Shown here: positions 60,151 to 64,000 of the stretch, piece after piece | Layout: each line of letters starts with the position of its first letter | How positions within the stretch are numbered: the stretch's first letter is position 1 | Assembly (NCBI GenBank): GCA_024402665.1 | Contig: JAKSTI010000003.1 | Location: 1-64,000 of the forward strand | DNA length: 64,000 nt | Direction: 5' to 3' | Source of the DNA: Treponema sp. | GTDB lineage: Bacteria; Spirochaetota; Spirochaetia; Treponematales; Treponemataceae | Program-made: the position numbers and the translations under genes | Notes under the pieces: model-generated | Seen by the model: only the letters and a program-made list of their open reading frames with translations | Told to the model about the DNA's origin: nothing | Database searches by the model: none

Positions 60151-60566
60151 ACTTTGTTATCATCCAATTCATTTTTCTTTATTACAATACATTCTAGATT
60201 TTGTCCACAACAAGGACACTCTTGTGGTACTCTATGATAAGCTCCTTTGTAATATTTAGAAGATATTTTATATGTTTCAAGAAGCTTTAACCCACATCTT
60301 GGGCATTTATAACTATTTATTTTAATTAAAAAAATAATCAAATAAATCGAAAAAATAATAATATTTAATACCGTAGAAAAACTAGAATTGAGAAGAAATA
60401 TCAATAAGAATATTGCTCCAAATGGCATGATAAAAAAAATTAATGTAAATTTTGATCTTATTGTCATAGTTATCCTATTTTATAAGTTTCGATATTGTAT
60501 TTATACTCAATGTATATGAATTCTGCACTGAAGATGACACTCCCATTCCTGGCCCGAAGGTTATAC
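60094..60566 (-). repeat. Repeat A, copy 2 (about 470 bases)
   Basis: Matches 49390-49862 with few differences. Confidence 0.9.
60147..60467 (-). CDS. Membrane protein with zinc-ribbon tail, copy 2, candidate immunity partner
   Basis: Same 106-residue protein as at 49443: two helices followed by CPRCGLKL and CPCCGQNL. It starts 7 bases after the intact effector at 60475 and its end overlaps the next leader start, so it is translated between two effectors. The perfect conservation of both copies suggests recent duplication or gene conversion. Confidence 0.75.
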   Translation of the reverse strand: MTIRSKFTLIFFIMPFGAIFLLIFLLNSSFSTVLNIIIFSIYLIIFLIKINSYKCPRCGLKLLETYKISSKYYKGAYHRVPQECPCCGQNLECIVIKKNELDDNKV

Positions 60567-61452
60567 TACCACCATTAAATCCTTCTTCATCTGTCATAAC
60601 AGCAGCACTAAATGGCAAATAGCCAAAATTACCATCACACCCTATTGGTGAACATCCTTCTAATTCTCTTTTAACATAACCCACTCCAACTCCAACCCCT
60701 ACATTACAACCACCTGCAAAACCACCACTTATATTAATTCCAGAATCTTTCCAATTATCCAAATCAATTACCAAGGATATAGAGCCTTCAAAGCCCCACC
60801 CAGCAACTAAATCTACTTCAGCAGTAATGAATATGTCTCCATGCAATCCATCAGCAATTTGAATTCCTAAACTTCTGGCGTAATTTTTCATAGTTTCTTC
60901 ATTTGTCAGAATATGAATAATATTGCCGTTTTTATCTGTGAGTCCTATTCCATCGTATACTATGGTTCCTGCCGAACCATACTGCCCAATCAATGTATAA
61001 TAAGATAAATAATCAAGAAAATTTTCTTTATCATCACAACTAATAGTCATTACATGAAGACCATTAATATCTTTTGCATTGTATCTTTTATCTGAATCCG
61101 GTTCATTTGGATTAAATGTCCAGTCATTCTTTTTTTGAATAATTGGTTCTTTTGTTTCACTTGTTGTCTGATTAGAACCTCCAGAATAGTTTTGAGAGCC
61201 TGGTGAAGTATTATTTGTTTCTTGATTTCCATATGTCCCTAGCTGTTGTTGTGCGTAATCAATATCTGCTTGATTTAATGTTACAACAGTACCGTCATTC
61301 CTTGTAATTGTGTCACCAACCTGTGCATTAGCAACGCCTTCATGTGAATTCTCTACTTCCGCTCCACCGTTAATCTTAAACAGTGCATCCCCAGTGATCT
61401 CTTCTGCGTAATCACTAAAATTGTAAACAACAAAATCTTTGTACTTTTTCAT
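60475..61452 (-). CDS. Large intact effector 1 with double-glycine leader, first gene of the array
   Basis: The 325-residue precursor starts MKKYKDFVVYNFSDYAEEIT and GDALFKINGG (cleavage expected after residue 30). The shared module (GDTITRNDGTVVTLNQADID), linker (SQNYSGGSNQTT) and middle domain (NDWTFNPNEPDSDKRYNAKD to about 195) follow. The unique tail is glycine-rich (INISGGFAGGCNVGVGVGVG, SITFGPGMGVSSS) with two further cysteines in CSPIGC. Such tails may insert into membranes, which would fit its partner, but this is inference. AGAGG precedes the ATG and a good promoter lies upstream. A twice-deleted copy is at 49771. Confidence 0.82.
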   Translation of the reverse strand: MKKYKDFVVYNFSDYAEEITGDALFKINGGAEVENSHEGVANAQVGDTITRNDGTVVTLNQADIDYAQQQLGTYGNQETNNTSPGSQNYSGGSNQTTSETKEPIIQKKNDWTFNPNEPDSDKRYNAKDINGLHVMTISCDDKENFLDYLSYYTLIGQYGSAGTIVYDGIGLTDKNGNIIHILTNEETMKNYARSLGIQIADGLHGDIFITAEVDLVAGWGFEGSISLVIDLDNWKDSGINISGGFAGGCNVGVGVGVGYVKRELEGCSPIGCDGNFGYLPFSAAVMTDEEGFNGGSITFGPGMGVSSSVQNSYTLSINTISKLIK

Positions 61453-61487
61453 ACTAACCTCTTTCCAAAATATACTTTTTCACTTCC

Positions 61488-61515
61488 ATTATAATACACA
61501 AATATAAAATAGCAA
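61488..61515 (-). promoter_or_regulatory. Promoter of the effector array
   Basis: On the minus strand TTGCTA (61515-61510), a 16-base spacer and TATAAT (61493-61488) lie 36 bases before the first effector start. The divergent exporter gene has its own TGTTATAAT at 61567-61575. Confidence 0.72.
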
Positions 61516-61609
61516 TAAAAAAAATAAAAATTGCGAATTATAATGTATTTTTTTTTTTTTGTCAAGTGTTATAATTTTATTAAAGTTTATTAAAAAAGGA
61601 ATTTGAAAA

Positions 61610-63763
61610 GTGAAACATTATCGCCTCGTCCGTCAGCAAGACGAAACAGATTGTGGGGCTGCCTGCATTTCTACAATTGCAAAACATTATGGAAAAAGAA
61701 TTTCTATTTCTAAAATAAGAACTCTTGCCGGCACTGACACAAAAGGAACATCTGGTAAGGGCATTGTCAAATGTGCCACAAGCATTGGGTTTACCTGTAA
61801 AGCTTTGTTATCCAAGACAAACGAATTAAAACCAGATTTACCTTTTCCAATTATAGTACATATAAATAAAGATGATTTAGATCATTATGTTGTTGTATAC
61901 GAAGTTCGTAAGAATAAAATCCTTATTGCAGATCCTGCAGATTCCATTCATTGGGTAAAAGCAGAAGATTTTTACAAATGGTGGTCTGGTGTTTTCTTTT
62001 TTATTTCTCCAAATCAAAACTTTGAAAAAACAAATGATGATAAATCCTTTTTTCAGCGCTTCTGGTATTTATTAAAAAATGACAGAAAACTTGCAATCAG
62101 TATTTTTTCTGCCAGCTTTATACTTACTGTTTTGGGAATTCTTGGCGCCTTTTATTTCCGTTATCTTATTGATGATGTTATCTATTCCTACCTTACCCAA
62201 TCCCTTATATCCGTTTCCATTGCATATTTAATTGTTTTAATTTTCCAGAGTCTTTTAGGTTTTGCAAGAACAAATCTTATCATATTTTTAAGTAATAAAA
62301 TGGAAACTTCTCTTACTTTGGAGTACTTTAATCATATCCTTCATCTTCCACTAGATTTTTTCACAACCCGTAAAAGTGGAGAAATTCTTTCCCGTCTTGG
62401 AGACATTGGAACAATTAAAAATGCACTTTCCAGTATGACAATTGGTGTAATTCTTGACTGTATTATGCTTCTTTTTGGCGGAATTGTACTTTTTACATTT
62501 AGCAGTGCATTAGTTGGAGTTGCAGTTATTCCTGTTGTTCTTTCTGCAATTCTTGTACTTTGTTTTACAAAACAATTCCGCAAACTGATTTATCATCGTT
62601 CAGTTTTAGAAGCTGAAAAATATTCTCACTTTGTAGAAACCATAAACGGTATTTCCACTGTAAAAGCTCTTTCTACAGAAAATGAATCTTATGACAGAGC
62701 AGAACTTAAAATAATTGATACAGTTCACAAAGATTTTTCTCTAAGCAACCTTGGAAACCTTCAAAGTACTTTACAGGGGTTCTTCTCTCAGGCAGGAAAT
62801 CTTGCTGTATATTGGTTTGGCAGTTACCTTATTATGCAGGGGAAACTTTCTTTAGGAGAATTAATTGCATTTGTAACTCTGCTAGGCTATTTTCTTGGTC
62901 CATTAAGCAGGCTTATAACCTTGCAGCCACAACTTCAGGAATTATCAGTTGCAAACAAACGCTTGGGAGAAATTCTTGATTTACCAGAAGAAGAAGGTAT
63001 TAACGAAGGACTTTTTACCTTACAGGAAACACAGGGAAATATCACCTTTAAGGATATTACTTTTTCTTATGGAACCCGTGGTAATACATTGGAAAATATT
63101 TCAATATCCATCAACTCTGGTGAAAAAGTAGCATTTGTAGGTCCTTCTGGCTCTGGAAAAACAACACTTCTAAAACTTCTTTTAAAATTCTACAAAGCAG
63201 ACAGTGGCGATATTTTACTTGATGGAAAAAGTATAAAAGATATAAATACTACATCTTACAGAAACTTTTTTGGTTATGTTCCTCAGGAAATTCTTTTATT
63301 CAGTGGCACCATTCAGGAAAATATTGCCTGGGGAAATACAGAAGCTACTGCAGAAGATATTTTTAATGCAGCAAAAAATGCAGAGGCCCTGGAATTTATT
63401 TCAAAACTTGACAACCGCTTTGCTACAAAAATTGGGGAAAAAGGTGCTTCGCTTTCTGGTGGTGAACGACAAAGAATTGCTCTTGCCCGAACACTTTTAA
63501 GAAAACCAAAAATTCTTGTTCTGGATGAAGCAACTTCCAGTTTGGACAGCCTTTCTGAATCGGCAATTATGAATACAATAAACAAAATCGGTTCAGATAT
63601 GACAACTATTATTGTAGCCCATCGTCTTTCTACTATAAAAAACTGTGACAAGATTTTTGTATTAAAAGATGGACAACTTGTAGAATCTGGAAATCACATC
63701 AGCCTTATAGAAAAAAATGGTGTTTATGCACAAATGTGGAAAAGTCAAAATCAGGAATGTTAA
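61610..63763 (+). CDS. C39-peptidase ABC transporter (bacteriocin/effector exporter)
   Basis: The 717-residue PCAT-type exporter both cuts double-glycine leaders and exports the cargo. The C39 domain (about 1-130) has QQDETDCGAACISTIAKHYG with the catalytic Cys at 15, and DHYVVVYEV and ADPAD with the His and Asp. The membrane domain (about 155-450) follows. The ATPase has GPSGSGKTTLL (Walker A), SLSGGERQRIALAR (signature) and ILVLDEATSSLD (Walker B). The start is GTG, after AAAAAGGAATT; TGTTATAAT lies 35 bases upstream. It faces the leader-bearing array across a 157-base divergent gap and is its obvious transporter. Confidence 0.96.
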   Translation: MKHYRLVRQQDETDCGAACISTIAKHYGKRISISKIRTLAGTDTKGTSGKGIVKCATSIGFTCKALLSKTNELKPDLPFPIIVHINKDDLDHYVVVYEVRKNKILIADPADSIHWVKAEDFYKWWSGVFFFISPNQNFEKTNDDKSFFQRFWYLLKNDRKLAISIFSASFILTVLGILGAFYFRYLIDDVIYSYLTQSLISVSIAYLIVLIFQSLLGFARTNLIIFLSNKMETSLTLEYFNHILHLPLDFFTTRKSGEILSRLGDIGTIKNALSSMTIGVILDCIMLLFGGIVLFTFSSALVGVAVIPVVLSAILVLCFTKQFRKLIYHRSVLEAEKYSHFVETINGISTVKALSTENESYDRAELKIIDTVHKDFSLSNLGNLQSTLQGFFSQAGNLAVYWFGSYLIMQGKLSLGELIAFVTLLGYFLGPLSRLITLQPQLQELSVANKRLGEILDLPEEEGINEGLFTLQETQGNITFKDITFSYGTRGNTLENISISINSGEKVAFVGPSGSGKTTLLKLLLKFYKADSGDILLDGKSIKDINTTSYRNFFGYVPQEILLFSGTIQENIAWGNTEATAEDIFNAAKNAEALEFISKLDNRFATKIGEKGASLSGGERQRIALARTLLRKPKILVLDEATSSLDSLSESAIMNTINKIGSDMTTIIVAHRLSTIKNCDKIFVLKDGQLVESGNHISLIEKNGVYAQMWKSQNQEC

Positions 63764-63766
63764 AAA

Positions 63767-64000
63767 ATGAAAATATATGCAGATGATACAATTCCTTATA
63801 CACAGGAATATTTTTTACAAAAAAAACCAATTTTTCAGAATATTATAATCTGGGTAATATGTTCCTTACTGGCAGTTACATTTTTGTTTATCAGTTTTGC
63901 AAAATTTGATGAAGTAATTAAAGTCACTGGGTTTATTCGTCCAGAAGAAAATATTTCTACGGTCTCAAATGCTGTTACTGGACGCATTTTAACTACCGAA
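63767..64000 (+). CDS. HlyD-family membrane fusion protein, N-terminal 78 residues (cut by window edge)
   Basis: The frame starts 3 bases after the exporter stop: MKIYADDTIPYTQEYFLQKK, one membrane helix (IIIWVICSLLAVTFLFISFA), then FDEVIKVTGFIRPEENIS and VSNAVTGRIL, the usual beginning of a type I secretion adaptor. It would link the ABC exporter to an outer-membrane TolC-type channel; none is next to it in the window. The rest lies outside. Confidence 0.88.
   Translation, partial: MKIYADDTIPYTQEYFLQKKPIFQNIIIWVICSLLAVTFLFISFAKFDEVIKVTGFIRPEENISTVSNAVTGRILTTE

Noticed and set aside
47266..61452. Repeated sequences as a possible CRISPR array
   Set aside because: Repeats are coding leaders and gene segments of variable length and spacing, not short regular repeats with unique spacers; no cas genes.
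47266..61452. Array as a prophage or integron
   Set aside because: No integrase, attachment core, capsid or recombinase gene is seen; the repeats are gene segments.

Overview
The window reads as the chromosome of an AT-rich host-associated spirochete, most likely a gut or rumen Treponema. This is an inference from gene content, not from a marker gene: cytoplasmic glycoside hydrolases and a cellobiose phosphorylase for plant sugars, many lipoproteins, a TonB-dependent receptor, and a chemotaxis receptor with a six-helix membrane sensor. No rRNA, tRNA, CRISPR array or insertion sequence was seen. Many genes have no Shine-Dalgarno site but carry a -10 hexamer 5-7 bases before the start codon, which suggests that leaderless mRNAs are common.

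Region 1 (1-47.2 kb) is mainly ordinary chromosome. It holds the N-terminal part of dnaE, a chemoreceptor, a low-molecular-weight phosphatase, a ferredoxin-type aldo/keto reductase, an RNase III-like protein with two dsRNA-binding domains, gltX, a DRE-TIM aldolase, a GH3 beta-glucosidase, addB-addA, a DUF362 ferredoxin, prfA-prmC, and a membrane GGDEF/EAL protein. A four-gene efflux operon follows (TolC, adaptor, RND pump, PII-like protein), then a RelA/SpoT protein with a broken hydrolase site, a four-gene operon (alpha/beta hydrolase, U32, outer-membrane protein, phosphoesterase lipoprotein), metA (acetyl type), a TonB receptor cluster, MATE-GH27, and a strongly expressed-looking GH94 cellobiose phosphorylase.

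Region 2 (47.27-61.5 kb) is a minus-strand accessory array of about 14 kb. At least twelve genes or relics begin with the same leader (KYKDxGxYDFSDYAEEIT, then in the intact form GDALFKINGG). The leader ends in a double glycine with hydrophobic residues at -4, -7 and -12, as expected for substrates of C39-peptidase ABC exporters. After it come a shared N-terminal module and linker and then unrelated C-terminal domains. Each is followed closely, often with overlapping start and stop codons, by a small membrane protein, lipoprotein or periplasmic protein. This is the layout of polymorphic effector-immunity pairs. Several effectors are frameshifted, truncated or reduced to leader or tail relics while the partner genes stay open. 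Segments of 0.14-0.6 kb are repeated nearly exactly, and some junctions carry 3-8 base microhomologies, so the locus is being reshuffled.

Region 3 (61.6-64 kb) lies divergent from the array. It encodes the matching exporter: a C39-peptidase ABC transporter and the start of its HlyD-family adaptor, cut by the window end. Regions 2 and 3 together look like a treponemal type I secreted effector system and are the most interesting content of the window.
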